DNA from: Desulfobulbaceae bacterium
GTDB taxonomy: Bacteria > Bacteroidota > Ignavibacteria > Kapaibacteriales > UBA2268
NCBI GenBank assembly: GCA_018335795.1
Contig: JAGXRP010000020.1
Location: 1 to 45,880 of the forward strand
Direction: 5' to 3'
DNA: 45,880 nt
The position numbers and the translations under genes were made by a program. The notes beneath the pieces were generated by a model, which did not search any database, was not told where the DNA came from, and saw only the letters and a program-made list of their open reading frames with translations. Shown piece by piece: positions 17,101 through 25,963 of the stretch. Positions within the stretch are counted from its first letter, which is position 1, and each line of letters begins with the position of its first letter.

Positions 17101-17237
17101 AGATGCATCAAACCCCGCTCGAAGTATTCTTCGCTCTCGAAGGTCAGATGCGTGCCATAAGATATGGGCATTTCGACTACAGTCGCATTTGCTACTGTAC
17201 AAAATGCTACAAAAAACAACATTATTCGTGTTATCAT
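14118..17237 (-). CDS. Large periplasmic TPR-repeat protein
   Basis: A 1039-residue protein with a signal peptide (MITRIMLFFVAFCTVANA), then about two dozen tetratricopeptide/Sel1-like helical hairpins running nearly to the C-terminus. Typical units read ALFWLGEAYFRNDLL, AYYAIGDAYYNMGEF and LLNLGECYENLEQF. The repeat style matches the CpoB/YbgF and BamD type of periplasmic TPR scaffolds. It is first in the five-gene operon, with a 1-base overlap to the barrel gene. Likely role: a scaffold that ties the barrel, SPOR and TonB proteins together. A TAGTTTTG at 17344-17337 on the minus strand could be its promoter -7 element. Confidence 0.88.
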   Translation of the reverse strand: MITRIMLFFVAFCTVANATVVEMPISYGTHLTFESEEYFERGLMHLSEYKILDKIKNFPDEPTGDKAELLRAELDLVAGNLSVADSRLAEFAKTRTNSPFVPFALIQRGFIAFKAKKFDKAEVHFTSAKISSLAAFSTRNDSDYYYNAHISNYLLALSLSQQGKHLDAIPVLFDGVNNLAQGDFTDDSYFLLGRIHEINRNYDSALVYYRIIENKYPNTPVMLVALVRTANCNIALRKPTTALVALERAESLHSKLENEEITFADKQNYLVEDLKEQISFLKGESYNLAKNFGEAEKEFNSLLERYPNSEYRFDALNSLGWALMNMERYDEAITRFDSVINSDSELSSRANPVASLYRAVSLKRSGKKEQARREFSALGMQPAYPFLGLVLLEVGQMQYEAGEFEQAMKTLERAARETQDARTSVRISLLLGATYIEMKFWERATNEFKKAELLAENATEINMPNKNYYLALTKLNQGITLVKGRRATEAIPYLQAYIAENKNGARTDEALFWLGEAYFRNDLLRNSIETYDNLLNRYPMTIRKEEAMYGLGWSHFRLRDFNNSSRVFDNMIKEFPKSKYAVEVLTRQGDGYYLDKNFGKAADSYRRAAKLSPGTEEGQYASYQLAHALYRNNSWEQSITSLLDFVRLYGRSSYAPNSLYLIGWIRFQQKKYTEAIDNFNFLITAYAQSTLVPRAYYAIGDAYYNMGEFEKSIENYKIVIESYPGNQLAPEAIRSVQYSLMALGRESEAIEIANKYVETNPESPFAPVFQKKIGEMFYQGGKFRDAISEYERFVAKNPNNENVPEVLYMMAKSYSSLNETDQAERMFNKIIREHPKSDYAPMALLEGGLLQIELANIQKADSLLRHLQNAYPESDYAGQAGFERAVIKYRIGDTTSSLTIFEQVATRYKDNDWGDQSRYRIAMHYRTIGKYDSARHHFQFIADIEENPKISSESRYRIGELWMRDKNYNMAIESFLIVKDKFEGYEDWYSQSLLNLGECYENLEQFDSAREIYRVLEIIRPDDDYGKTAKSRLNRIKNK

Positions 17238-17336
17238 ATTTCTTGAGACACCCTATTTTCAATAATGTGTATCAATTTCGATAGGAAATAGGACTTCCTT
17301 ATCAATCCTTCCGAAAAGATACTATATGCTGCATTA

Positions 17337-17344
17337 CAAAACTA
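17337..17344 (-). promoter_or_regulatory. Possible -7 element for the TPR operon
   Basis: TAGTTTTG on the minus strand fits TAnnTTTG and lies about 95 bases upstream of the TPR start. No clear -33 TTG is seen. Between 17238 and 17388 I see nothing else. Confidence 0.3.
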
Positions 17345-17388
17345 CAAAAAAAAGACGTAATTTCGATGAAAAAGTAAATTTATAAAAT

Positions 17389-17871
17389 TTAAAATTCGTT
17401 TTCTCTAAGTTGAGATTTTTGATATGGGATATTAGAGGTAGTATGTGAGCTGTTATTAAGTGTCTTATGGTTAATTCCGCAATATTTTGCAATTGTCTCT
17501 TTGAGCTTTTCTTGGTCTTCACGAGCGAAACTACGAATCTTCAATACAGTAGCAGATTCATTCGCTTTTGCACATTCTTTACAATTCGGGATATCATCGG
17601 AAACAAGTAAATCAATTTTCTTTTGAGAAAGCTCATATTGGTTGAATCCGAATCTGATGCCCGCAAAAACTAAATAACCGAAAGCTACGATACCGACGGC
17701 TTCGAGAAAGCTGATTGGCTCTAAATCGCTATGTCTAATCAAATAACTGTTCCATAACCACGTAACAAGTATGGCACTTAGTTTGAGCAAGACCGCAAAA
17801 AAAAGCATATGTAAAATAGCTTTTACCGCACAATTTTTCAAAAAAATCATATTTGAGTGTAGCTTCCTCAT
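17389..17871 (-). CDS. Small membrane protein with C-terminal CxxC, unknown function
   Basis: A 160-residue protein with two predicted membrane helices (about residues 17-39 and 54-74). A soluble tail follows, containing CKECAK (a CxxC pair) and then an amphipathic ARED-QEKLKETIAKYCG segment. No family is recognised. It lies upstream of the TPR operon on the same strand but 150 bases away, and divergently from the dioxygenase gene. ATG at residue 8 (17850) is an alternative start. Confidence 0.6.
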   Translation of the reverse strand: MRKLHSNMIFLKNCAVKAILHMLFFAVLLKLSAILVTWLWNSYLIRHSDLEPISFLEAVGIVAFGYLVFAGIRFGFNQYELSQKKIDLLVSDDIPNCKECAKANESATVLKIRSFAREDQEKLKETIAKYCGINHKTLNNSSHTTSNIPYQKSQLRENEF

Positions 17872-18064
17872 TACGAAATATTAAATTTGGTTTAATATAG
17901 AAACGAAGTGAACAAATAAATATTTCAACTTCTGACCATACACCACTTTTATTTACTTCAATTAGATAATGATTCTTTTTTAACAATATTGAAATGTGGG
18001 TTTCGTGTTTTTCTTATAGTAATTGCTGATTCTTACAGTATTAGATAACTCATATTTATATAAC

Positions 18065-18955
18065 ATGAATAGAAAAGATTTTTTAAAACTTTTAGCTTTA
18101 TCACCTTTAGCGATAGCAAGTATGAAATTAAATGAATTGAGCCTGATAGCCCAAGAAATGAGCTTAACTGAAAAAATGCCTCTCTTATTTTTAGGGCATG
18201 GTAGTCCGATGAATGCGATTGAGGAAAATGAGTTTGTGACCGGCTTTAGGAATATTGCTAAGACAATCCAAAAACCCAAAGCGATTTTATGCATATCCGC
18301 TCACTGGGAAACTAATGGCACATATGTTACAGCTATGGATAATCCGAGAACTATTCATGATTTCGGCGGATTCCCTAAGGAACTCTATCAGGTGCAATAC
18401 GCTGCTTCGGGGGACCCCACATTGGCAAAGGACACGCAATCTTTGATTAGCAAAACAGAAGTTGGACTCGATGACAAATGGGGGCTTGACCATGGCGCTT
18501 GGAGTGTTATTAAACACCTTTATCCAAAAGCTGATGTACCTGTCATTCAACTAAGTATGGACCGTACTCAAAGCGCACAATATCATTACGAATTGGCAAA
18601 AGAAATCTCGTCTTTACGTGATAAGGGAATATTGATTATTGGTAGCGGCAATATGGTTCATAATTTGAGACTTGTTGCGTGGAATCGGATGAATGATGAC
18701 GATTACGCATATGATTGGGCAAAGGAAGCCGGGCAAAAAATGAAAGATTTTATTTTAGATGGCGACCACAAACGACTAATTAACTATCGTAACGAAGGCA
18801 AAGCTTTCGACCTCGCTATACCCACTCCGGAACATTATCTTCCTCTTATATACATTTTGGGTTTGAAAGAGGCTAAGGAGCAAGTTCAGTTATTTAATGA
18901 TAAAGCCGTAGCAGGCTCTTTGACTATGACTTCTGTCAAGATTGATAAAGCGTAG
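18065..18955 (+). CDS. LigB-type extradiol dioxygenase (4,5-DOPA dioxygenase family) with exported leader
   Basis: A 296-residue protein; from about residue 38 it is a full-length LigB/YgiD family enzyme. Candidate metal and catalytic histidines are H45 (FLGHGSPMNAI), H80 (CISAHWE), H141 (LDHGAWSV), H197 (GNMVHNL) and the late PTPEHYLP. Family members open catechol-type rings (DOPA) with a non-haem metal. The start MNRKDFLKLLALSPLAIAS is a Tat-like or Sec-like leader, which cytosolic E. coli YgiD does not have, so the enzyme may be exported. ATG 18065 is preferred over 18023 because it puts this leader at the very N-terminus. A strong hairpin terminator follows. Confidence 0.88.
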   Translation: MNRKDFLKLLALSPLAIASMKLNELSLIAQEMSLTEKMPLLFLGHGSPMNAIEENEFVTGFRNIAKTIQKPKAILCISAHWETNGTYVTAMDNPRTIHDFGGFPKELYQVQYAASGDPTLAKDTQSLISKTEVGLDDKWGLDHGAWSVIKHLYPKADVPVIQLSMDRTQSAQYHYELAKEISSLRDKGILIIGSGNMVHNLRLVAWNRMNDDDYAYDWAKEAGQKMKDFILDGDHKRLINYRNEGKAFDLAIPTPEHYLPLIYILGLKEAKEQVQLFNDKAVAGSLTMTSVKIDKA

Positions 18956-19004
18956 TTTTTTATTTTATTTTTTTTCCATCCAGTTAATCTTTCCCCAAAA
19001 AAAA

Positions 19005-19033
19005 AGAGACCGACTCATTACGAGCCGGTCTCT
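19005..19033. terminator. Bidirectional hairpin terminator
   Basis: AGAGACCGaCTC and GAGcCGGTCTCT pair around a short ATTAC loop. It has an A-run on the left and an AT-rich flank on the right, between the converging dioxygenase and giant adhesin-like genes. It can serve both strands. Confidence 0.8.
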
Positions 19034-19056
19034 ATTATTAGAATCAGACCTGAGGC

Positions 19057-22000
19057 TTATTTTACGTACATGAAAGGTACATAAATAGCTTCGTAATCTG
19101 TGCTGATAAGGATGCTATAGCTTCCTTGTGCACGGTTTGTAAGGTCTATGTTGAAGTTATGAACGCCTGCGCCACGAATTTGGTCAGATAGTACGGATAC
19201 TAATTGACCTGCTGCGTTGCGGACTTCAATTTTCAAGTTTTGCTCTGTAGTCATTTCGACTGTTAATTTACCGAAATCTGTAACAGGGTTCGGAGTAACT
19301 TGCGAAACATAGATGCTCTGCATTGAGTTAGGCATAGTTAGGATTGGTACGCTGATTTCCGAAAGGTCTTCGATTGTACCGTCTTTTGCTATGTATGATA
19401 AGCGATAGATATAAGTCTTGCCTACTTCGAGACGTGAGTCATCGTCGAGCAACTTATAAGTGCTACCGTTTACATTGCCGGCTACGTTTGCAATCTTAAC
19501 AAATTCGAATGTTTCTGCGTCTGCACGGTAGATTTCAAAGCCTAAGCTTCCACCTTCTGAGGCAGTAGCCCAAACTAGTTCTACTTTGCGTTCGAATGAA
19601 CGTCCGTCAAAGTCTATTAACTCAAGTCCTGCAAACATTCCTTCCATACCTGATGTTTTCTTGCTACGTGGGTTACCTGTACCGGTCGTTGTTCTGTATT
19701 TTACTACATTTTCTTGCTCTTGGAATCGGAGTGCAAGGTTTTCACATCCTTCTCCTTGGCCTTCTTGATCACTGGGCTCTTGGCAAAAACTACCATAATT
19801 AACAAAATCAACATCATAACGTAATTCAAATACTCTTGCATAGTAAGTTGTACCTGCATTCAAGCCTGTTACTTCAACTGCACGTGGCCTGAAAGTTTCG
19901 TCACAAGCACAATCTAATTGATACAACAATGCTCGGTTGCCCGAACCAATGTTTTGTCCGGCAGTTGCGAAGTTAAGTGTAGAAACTCCCATTTCGGCAC
20001 CATAAACGACACCGTCTGATGGGAATACATTCACTGCACTTCCTTGTTTGATGACAAGCAAACTACCTTCGCCTGTGGCGGTAGTAGCAGCTGATTTCAA
20101 CCAACTGACATTGAATTTGCTGTTCGTTGTTCCTGAGAATGTTATACCGTATGCTTGTTGACCCGGTTCGGCGCCTCTGAAGCTCAAAGGACCGTCATCA
20201 TACAGCCATCCATCATAATCCATGTAAGCAAACAATGCATCACAACAAGCATCAAAGTATGAATCTCTAGCGGGGTTACCAATATTAGAGCATTCATTGT
20301 CTATACCAAATTGTATATTAGTAAATGTTTTAGAAGTTTGGCTTATGGGCCAAGTTTCATCAACTAAAGAAATCCAATTTGCCTGATGTTCGAGAAATAT
20401 GTTATCTTCCCAAGCTAAGTAAGCAGGGACGAGTTCTTCTCCACTATCACAATCGTATGCAAATAACCCAACTGTTACGCTGAATACTGATGCTGATGGT
20501 AATTGGAAATCACAATCTTTTTCGTATGGAACGCCATTAATATGCGTAATAATCAACTCTGTAGCAACAGGTTTTGTTTCAAATTCAAATTCATGACCCG
20601 GAGTCAAGTAATTTGGATTATTACAATCGCCGTCTATTACTTCGTAAACTACTGCACGATAGTTAGTGCATCCTGACAAATAGTCAACCGTTACTTGTGT
20701 GCCGGTACCGTAATAAACTACGTAACCGCCACTTGAAGAAGCACATGATAGGTAACTACCCCAACCAAAAGTATTGTCATCATAATAATTAACGCCATTT
20801 ACAGGGTCAACATCGCAATCATTATCTTCGAATAGAATGACAATTACTGCATCGCCATCGCCGCGTGTCCAATTCAAGCGAGCTTGCGATGCATACACGT
20901 TGTCGGCAAAACCGTTGCTTGCTTGGACAGTTGGGAAGCTAGTGTTAACCAAGTTGATAGAAATCATATCAGTAACGGATTGAGCATTAGCTGCTAAGTC
21001 GAATACCGAAGAACCTGTAGCAGGTCTGATTTCTATTACTTCGCAACCGTTAGGTGTGCCTGTAACTGAAATTGTCAATTCAGCCCAATCGTTGCCTTCT
21101 GTATGGTCAACTGCTGTGAGAGTTACTCCTGTAGCTGTACCACCATTTTGCACGAATGTCAAAGCCAAATCTGCCAATTCGACAGGGCTGCTACCCATTA
21201 CATCTTCATCCCAATATAATAACAATTCGACATTATCATCACTCCAAGTCAATTCATCAAATTCCGGAGGTGTAATGTCGTAGATTGTTTCATCTTCATC
21301 ATTACATTCTGAATTTTCACCATCGAATGGATTGCCTGCTAAGTCAGTGATTCCGTGACCTGATGATAAGATACTTATCAATACAAGACCTTCTGAAGTT
21401 GGAGCAATTCCTACTGTATAATCAGCACCTGAACCTGCGAAATCGTAAATTGAGCCGTTTGTTACAACGATATCTGAATCGTCAAAGCCCATTACATCTT
21501 CAGTCCAAGTAAATGTTACATCATAGTCATCATTTGTGTATTCCGGAGCGTCAATTGTAACGCAAGGAGGAGTAACGTCAAGAATAACTTCGTCAGTTGC
21601 ATCTTCGCCTGTATTACCTACACAATCACTTAAATTAACTGTTAAGTCAACACCGCCTTCTTCGTCTTCGCAAAGTGAGAGTCCTTCGATATAGAACGTT
21701 TCGGGGCTTGTTGTAATAATTACTGAACCTTCGTAAATCTTTTCACCAACTTCTATTTTCCAATCTGCAACTTCACCAATTACGCCACCTGTGATAGTGA
21801 TATAAACATCGTCACAAGTTTCGCCATTGATGTATTCAATTGGGTTGCCTTCTTCATCTGTAAATGATGCTGTGTAGCCACTTGGTGCATCGTAATCGTA
21901 TCCGGCAGTGATGTCATAAGCTGTATATTCGTTGCCTGCACAGTCATATACTTCCGATACATACATAAATAATGTACCTGTACCCGAGCCTGAAAGTGCA

Positions 22001-25000
22001 CTAACGCATACTGTCCAGCTATTGCCTTCGCCTTCTACGCTTGATACTTCAAATCCATAGCTTACATAAATATCTGAAGCTGTGAAATCGAATACTTCGC
22101 GGTCGAATTCAAAATCAACGCAAATTGGATTAGCATTTGTCACATCGCATGGTTCAGTGTATTCAACAGTCCACTCTGCCAGTACAGGTGCGTGAACTAC
22201 TTGGAACGCATCATTTAAAGTTTCTTCGGTTTCGTTACCTGCTTCATCTATAGCTGTTACCGAAACAGCATAATATCCTGATGGATGAGTTTCGCTGCCA
22301 CTTATTGCAAATGTATAGCAATAATTATCGCCTGTGCTACTTTGGAAAGTTGCGGAGGTGGTAACTTCATTCGGTGCGAAAACAAAAACTGCTAAGTTAG
22401 CATTGTTAAAGTCTCCGCAACCAAGGTCGCTTGCATCGAAGCAAATTGTTACAACATCTTCTTCAGTTACACAAGTTTCATCAGTAGTAATATTTTCTAC
22501 TACTGGAGCAGTGTTGTCAATTGTAACTGCATTATTAAGTTGTTGTGAGCCGATATTGCCTGCTCCATCAACTACAAATACTGTAACAGTAACAGGACCT
22601 GATGGGTCGTTTTCTCCAACTGTGTAATAAGTATTATAATCGGTAGCTCCATCAATATCAGCTTCACAATTGCCACCCTCATCTTCAACGAAGTCAACCA
22701 TGACTGTTGTAGAGTTCGAGAATGTCAATACAGCCCAAGCCGCATCGCAATCAAGAATACCGCAACCGCCAATGTCTTCAGCAGTAAAAGTCATGTTAAT
22801 ATCAACTCCGGGAGCGACACAATCATTCGGGTTAACTTGAAGAGCTGATACTACAGGTGCTGTGCGGTCTATTTGGAATGTTGCATCCAGCCAGCCTTCG
22901 TTCTCTGCACAATCTACTGCATAAGCTTCAACCAAAACTGTGCCTTCAGGGTTAGCCGGAAGTACTGTATAAGTAAATGTATAATCCCAACCGCCGCTGC
23001 TTCCTGATACAACGCTAACGAATGTAGCACTTGCAGTAGAGGAATTTGAGAAAGTAAGGTCAACAAATACATCGAAGAATGAATCCACACAACATGTAAA
23101 TGCATCATCTGCATTGAAAGTGATTGTTACTACATCTGTAGTTGTAACGCAGTCGTCATCAACTTCTAAATTTGTAACAACAGGGTCAGTATTATCAATT
23201 GAGAATGCATCTTCAATGTCTATTAGGAAACCATTACCTCCAAAGTCAGATATTTCATACCAGAAATCATATGAGCCGCTTTCTTGAGTAGTGATATCTA
23301 AACATACTGTAATTTCCCAAGAACCACCTTCTGAACTTTCGTTAGCTGTTATTGCATAACTGCTCCAATTAACGGATTCTGTTCCGAAATCAAGTCCGCA
23401 GCCAAGGTCTTCTACTGTAAATGTTACACAGAATTGTTGACCATCACTCAAACAATCATCTTCAGGCAATAATGGTTCGCCTACTAATGATGGTGAAGTG
23501 AAGTCGAATGTTGTATTTTGTATGTCTTGTGTTTCGTTTCCTGCTCCATCAGTGGCAGTAATTGTAAGTGTAGCTTCGCCTTCAGGTGTTGTTCCTGACA
23601 TAACATCATAAACAAATGTATAGAAACCATCGCTTTCTTCTAAACTCATTGCAAGAGTTGTTTCATCAGCAAATGTCCATACAGCTGTAACTGTCAATGG
23701 AGCGCAACCTGCAAGGTCAGAAGCTTCAAATGTAAAATTAATTTCGTCTTCACCAACATCGCCATAACAAGATTCTAAATCATCAGCATCAACAATCGGG
23801 TCAGTCAAGTCAACAAAGAATTTATCAGTGTCAACTGTAACAGAGAAGTTACCGGCTTCGTCAGTTCCCCAAACGCCGATATCATATCCACCTTCTGTCC
23901 AATCAGTTGTAACGTTAAATGTTACACATACTATATATGGGTCTTCTACTGTACCTGAACCGCTAACGGCTGATACGTCACCAGGGCTAAAATTAACCGG
24001 AATCGGATCCATAAATAATCCCAAACCGTTTTCACCCGGGTCAGCAAATGACGAAATATTAAATTCGCCACAACCTTCTTCTATAATTGCTGAGCATAAT
24101 GTAAGAGTTTCACCGGCGCCTAAGCATGGTGCATCCCATTCTGTTACTTCTGTGCAAACTGTTTCTTCTTCTACAGTCACACATTCGACTTGATAGCCAT
24201 CAGGAGGAGTTTGGTCAACCGAGAATTCAAGACCTGTCCAGCTTTCTTCATTGCCATGGCAATCATTTAAAATTACTTCAAATTGGTAATCTCCGTCCGG
24301 AGTCGCTGATGTTACGGTATATGTAGCAATATAGTCGTATCCATTTGAACCTGTAGTCAATTCCGCAACGAAATCCCACTCTGATGTTTCATTGTTCCAG
24401 ACTTGAACGTTTACTGTAGGTAAAACATCGCCGCAACAACCAATGTCGCTCGCATTGAAACCGATTTCGATAGGAACATCGGCTGGTGTGTTAATTGCAC
24501 CAAGTGGTGAAGGAGAATTAGGGAAAGTCCAATTTGCAGTTGTAATACAAGTTTCTTGTCCAAAATTTGTAAACATAGGTCCGGCAGTAAATTCCGGTGC
24601 TGCATTATCAACGTCAAATGTGAATGGGTCTGAACCGGGACCGAAATTTCCGACACAATCAGTTGCCAAATCATCATTTGCATCAATAGAAACAGTAGCA
24701 GTTGATGCTTCGATTTCATAATCAAATTGGAAATCTTCATTGTTTTCGCTTGCTATCCATGAGCCTTCTACAATAGTACCACCGGAATGACTCAAATCGT
24801 CGTCTTCAAATTCAACAACCGGTTCGTCAAAGCTGATAAATACGCGGAATCTATCGCCTGCGACGCAAAATGGCTCACTGACTTCAACGCCAAGTTCCCA
24901 TTCTTCAGTTTCATCATTCCAAATTAATTGATTAACTGTAATAGTGGCAACCGGACCGTCGCAATCTAAAACCGGTGCGAAATCCTCTTCAGTAGAAGTG

Positions 25001-25770
25001 GAGCTGATATTTGCAACTGTTCCGTTATATCCCCACATTTCTACGCGGTGGTCATGGTTAAAGTTTTCAATTGGGAAGCCATAAATTTCATCCAAATCAC
25101 CGAGGTCAATCTCAATCCAATCGGTAGGTGTTGCTAAACCTGTAAATGTTCCAAGTTCACCAGAAGGTTCGGGATCGCAAACATCGTCATCGTCAGCATC
25201 GTAATAAAGAGACATGATTGTACCGTTTGCATTTTCGCCCGGTGTCCATTCAATGTCAAAGAAACAATTCCCTGCATCAACAGTTATAAGTGATGGCGGC
25301 TGAGGAATAGCATTCAGCGTAGTAAAGCTATGCGGGTTGTTGAATCCGCCGTTTGAAGTGAGATAGTCGTAATCGCCATCTACATCCCACTCAAAGATTC
25401 GAATCGAGTACATCGTACCGGCTGCAAGATTGGTCAAGGCAATTTGCTTTGTGCTGCCTGTATGGACATCCACAACATATGAGCCTGTGGCACCAATTTG
25501 AGTAGCCGTACTAAGGTCACCTGCTGCGTCAGCGAACGCAGTGGTAGTTGTACCAAGTGCTGTCTCGGTAGCACCCCAACTGTTGTCTGTTCTCAAGACA
25601 ACAATTCTTCCTGCTCCATCGCCATTGTAAAGCCATTTTGCAGTAGCGGAGTTGCTTGTTATATTTTGCATGAAAATATAACGCGCTTGCTGGCTTGCGG
25701 CAAACATGTCGGAGCACGAAAGTAAGACTCCCAATAGGACGAGAGCCAAACCTAGTGTAAGTTTTTTCAT
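19057..25770 (-). CDS. Giant secreted Fn3/Ig-repeat protein with T9SS sorting domain
   Basis: A 2237-residue secreted protein. The leader is MKKLTLGLALVLLGVLLSC (cleavage probably after MFAA; the LLSC also looks like a lipobox). Fn3-type domains occupy about 28-260. Ig-like repeats of about 100 residues follow to about 1550; many end in D-x-T-x-P (IDNTDPVV, IDRTAPVV, IDNTAPVV). The repeats between about 390 and 1190 also share a Cys near the start and a Cys pair or single Cys after a DLGCG-like motif. Further Fn3 domains follow, and the last 85 residues form a T9SS type A sorting domain (VSQVTPNPVTD ... GSYSILISTDYEAIYVPFMYVK). It is very acidic, fitting calcium binding and a surface or matrix role. 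It probably pairs with the Fn3 protein upstream. Confidence 0.9.
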   Translation of the reverse strand: MKKLTLGLALVLLGVLLSCSDMFAASQQARYIFMQNITSNSATAKWLYNGDGAGRIVVLRTDNSWGATETALGTTTTAFADAAGDLSTATQIGATGSYVVDVHTGSTKQIALTNLAAGTMYSIRIFEWDVDGDYDYLTSNGGFNNPHSFTTLNAIPQPPSLITVDAGNCFFDIEWTPGENANGTIMSLYYDADDDDVCDPEPSGELGTFTGLATPTDWIEIDLGDLDEIYGFPIENFNHDHRVEMWGYNGTVANISSTSTEEDFAPVLDCDGPVATITVNQLIWNDETEEWELGVEVSEPFCVAGDRFRVFISFDEPVVEFEDDDLSHSGGTIVEGSWIASENNEDFQFDYEIEASTATVSIDANDDLATDCVGNFGPGSDPFTFDVDNAAPEFTAGPMFTNFGQETCITTANWTFPNSPSPLGAINTPADVPIEIGFNASDIGCCGDVLPTVNVQVWNNETSEWDFVAELTTGSNGYDYIATYTVTSATPDGDYQFEVILNDCHGNEESWTGLEFSVDQTPPDGYQVECVTVEEETVCTEVTEWDAPCLGAGETLTLCSAIIEEGCGEFNISSFADPGENGLGLFMDPIPVNFSPGDVSAVSGSGTVEDPYIVCVTFNVTTDWTEGGYDIGVWGTDEAGNFSVTVDTDKFFVDLTDPIVDADDLESCYGDVGEDEINFTFEASDLAGCAPLTVTAVWTFADETTLAMSLEESDGFYTFVYDVMSGTTPEGEATLTITATDGAGNETQDIQNTTFDFTSPSLVGEPLLPEDDCLSDGQQFCVTFTVEDLGCGLDFGTESVNWSSYAITANESSEGGSWEITVCLDITTQESGSYDFWYEISDFGGNGFLIDIEDAFSIDNTDPVVTNLEVDDDCVTTTDVVTITFNADDAFTCCVDSFFDVFVDLTFSNSSTASATFVSVVSGSSGGWDYTFTYTVLPANPEGTVLVEAYAVDCAENEGWLDATFQIDRTAPVVSALQVNPNDCVAPGVDINMTFTAEDIGGCGILDCDAAWAVLTFSNSTTVMVDFVEDEGGNCEADIDGATDYNTYYTVGENDPSGPVTVTVFVVDGAGNIGSQQLNNAVTIDNTAPVVENITTDETCVTEEDVVTICFDASDLGCGDFNNANLAVFVFAPNEVTTSATFQSSTGDNYCYTFAISGSETHPSGYYAVSVTAIDEAGNETEETLNDAFQVVHAPVLAEWTVEYTEPCDVTNANPICVDFEFDREVFDFTASDIYVSYGFEVSSVEGEGNSWTVCVSALSGSGTGTLFMYVSEVYDCAGNEYTAYDITAGYDYDAPSGYTASFTDEEGNPIEYINGETCDDVYITITGGVIGEVADWKIEVGEKIYEGSVIITTSPETFYIEGLSLCEDEEGGVDLTVNLSDCVGNTGEDATDEVILDVTPPCVTIDAPEYTNDDYDVTFTWTEDVMGFDDSDIVVTNGSIYDFAGSGADYTVGIAPTSEGLVLISILSSGHGITDLAGNPFDGENSECNDEDETIYDITPPEFDELTWSDDNVELLLYWDEDVMGSSPVELADLALTFVQNGGTATGVTLTAVDHTEGNDWAELTISVTGTPNGCEVIEIRPATGSSVFDLAANAQSVTDMISINLVNTSFPTVQASNGFADNVYASQARLNWTRGDGDAVIVILFEDNDCDVDPVNGVNYYDDNTFGWGSYLSCASSSGGYVVYYGTGTQVTVDYLSGCTNYRAVVYEVIDGDCNNPNYLTPGHEFEFETKPVATELIITHINGVPYEKDCDFQLPSASVFSVTVGLFAYDCDSGEELVPAYLAWEDNIFLEHQANWISLVDETWPISQTSKTFTNIQFGIDNECSNIGNPARDSYFDACCDALFAYMDYDGWLYDDGPLSFRGAEPGQQAYGITFSGTTNSKFNVSWLKSAATTATGEGSLLVIKQGSAVNVFPSDGVVYGAEMGVSTLNFATAGQNIGSGNRALLYQLDCACDETFRPRAVEVTGLNAGTTYYARVFELRYDVDFVNYGSFCQEPSDQEGQGEGCENLALRFQEQENVVKYRTTTGTGNPRSKKTSGMEGMFAGLELIDFDGRSFERKVELVWATASEGGSLGFEIYRADAETFEFVKIANVAGNVNGSTYKLLDDDSRLEVGKTYIYRLSYIAKDGTIEDLSEISVPILTMPNSMQSIYVSQVTPNPVTDFGKLTVEMTTEQNLKIEVRNAAGQLVSVLSDQIRGAGVHNFNIDLTNRAQGSYSILISTDYEAIYVPFMYVK

Positions 25771-25922
25771 AAAAAACTTCCTTTAATAAATGAAACAAAA
25801 TAAATAAAAAGTGAATGATTATCGAAAAATTAACGAATTATCATAAAAAATGCAAATCACAGAACAAAAATCAGACTTTGGGACTGATTCTATACATAAA
25901 ATAAATATTTTTAGAATAATAG

Positions 25923-25952
25923 CAAAATTAATTTTTCGCTAAGACTACAAAT
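25923..25952 (-). promoter_or_regulatory. Bacteroidota-type promoter for the giant T9SS gene
   Basis: On the minus strand TTTG is followed after 17 bases by TAATTTTG, a good match to the TTTG / TAnnTTTG pair of Bacteroidota. It lies about 150 bases upstream of ATG 25770, just after the stop of the Fn3 gene, and so would give the giant gene its own transcript. The remainder of 25771-25963 is AT-rich with no other signal. Confidence 0.45.
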
Positions 25953-25963
25953 TTTTCTTAGTG

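Noticed and set aside
22334-24740. Antisense and alternate-frame open stretches inside the giant gene
   Set aside because: They arise from its repetitive, stop-poor composition and have no start signals or recognisable domains.
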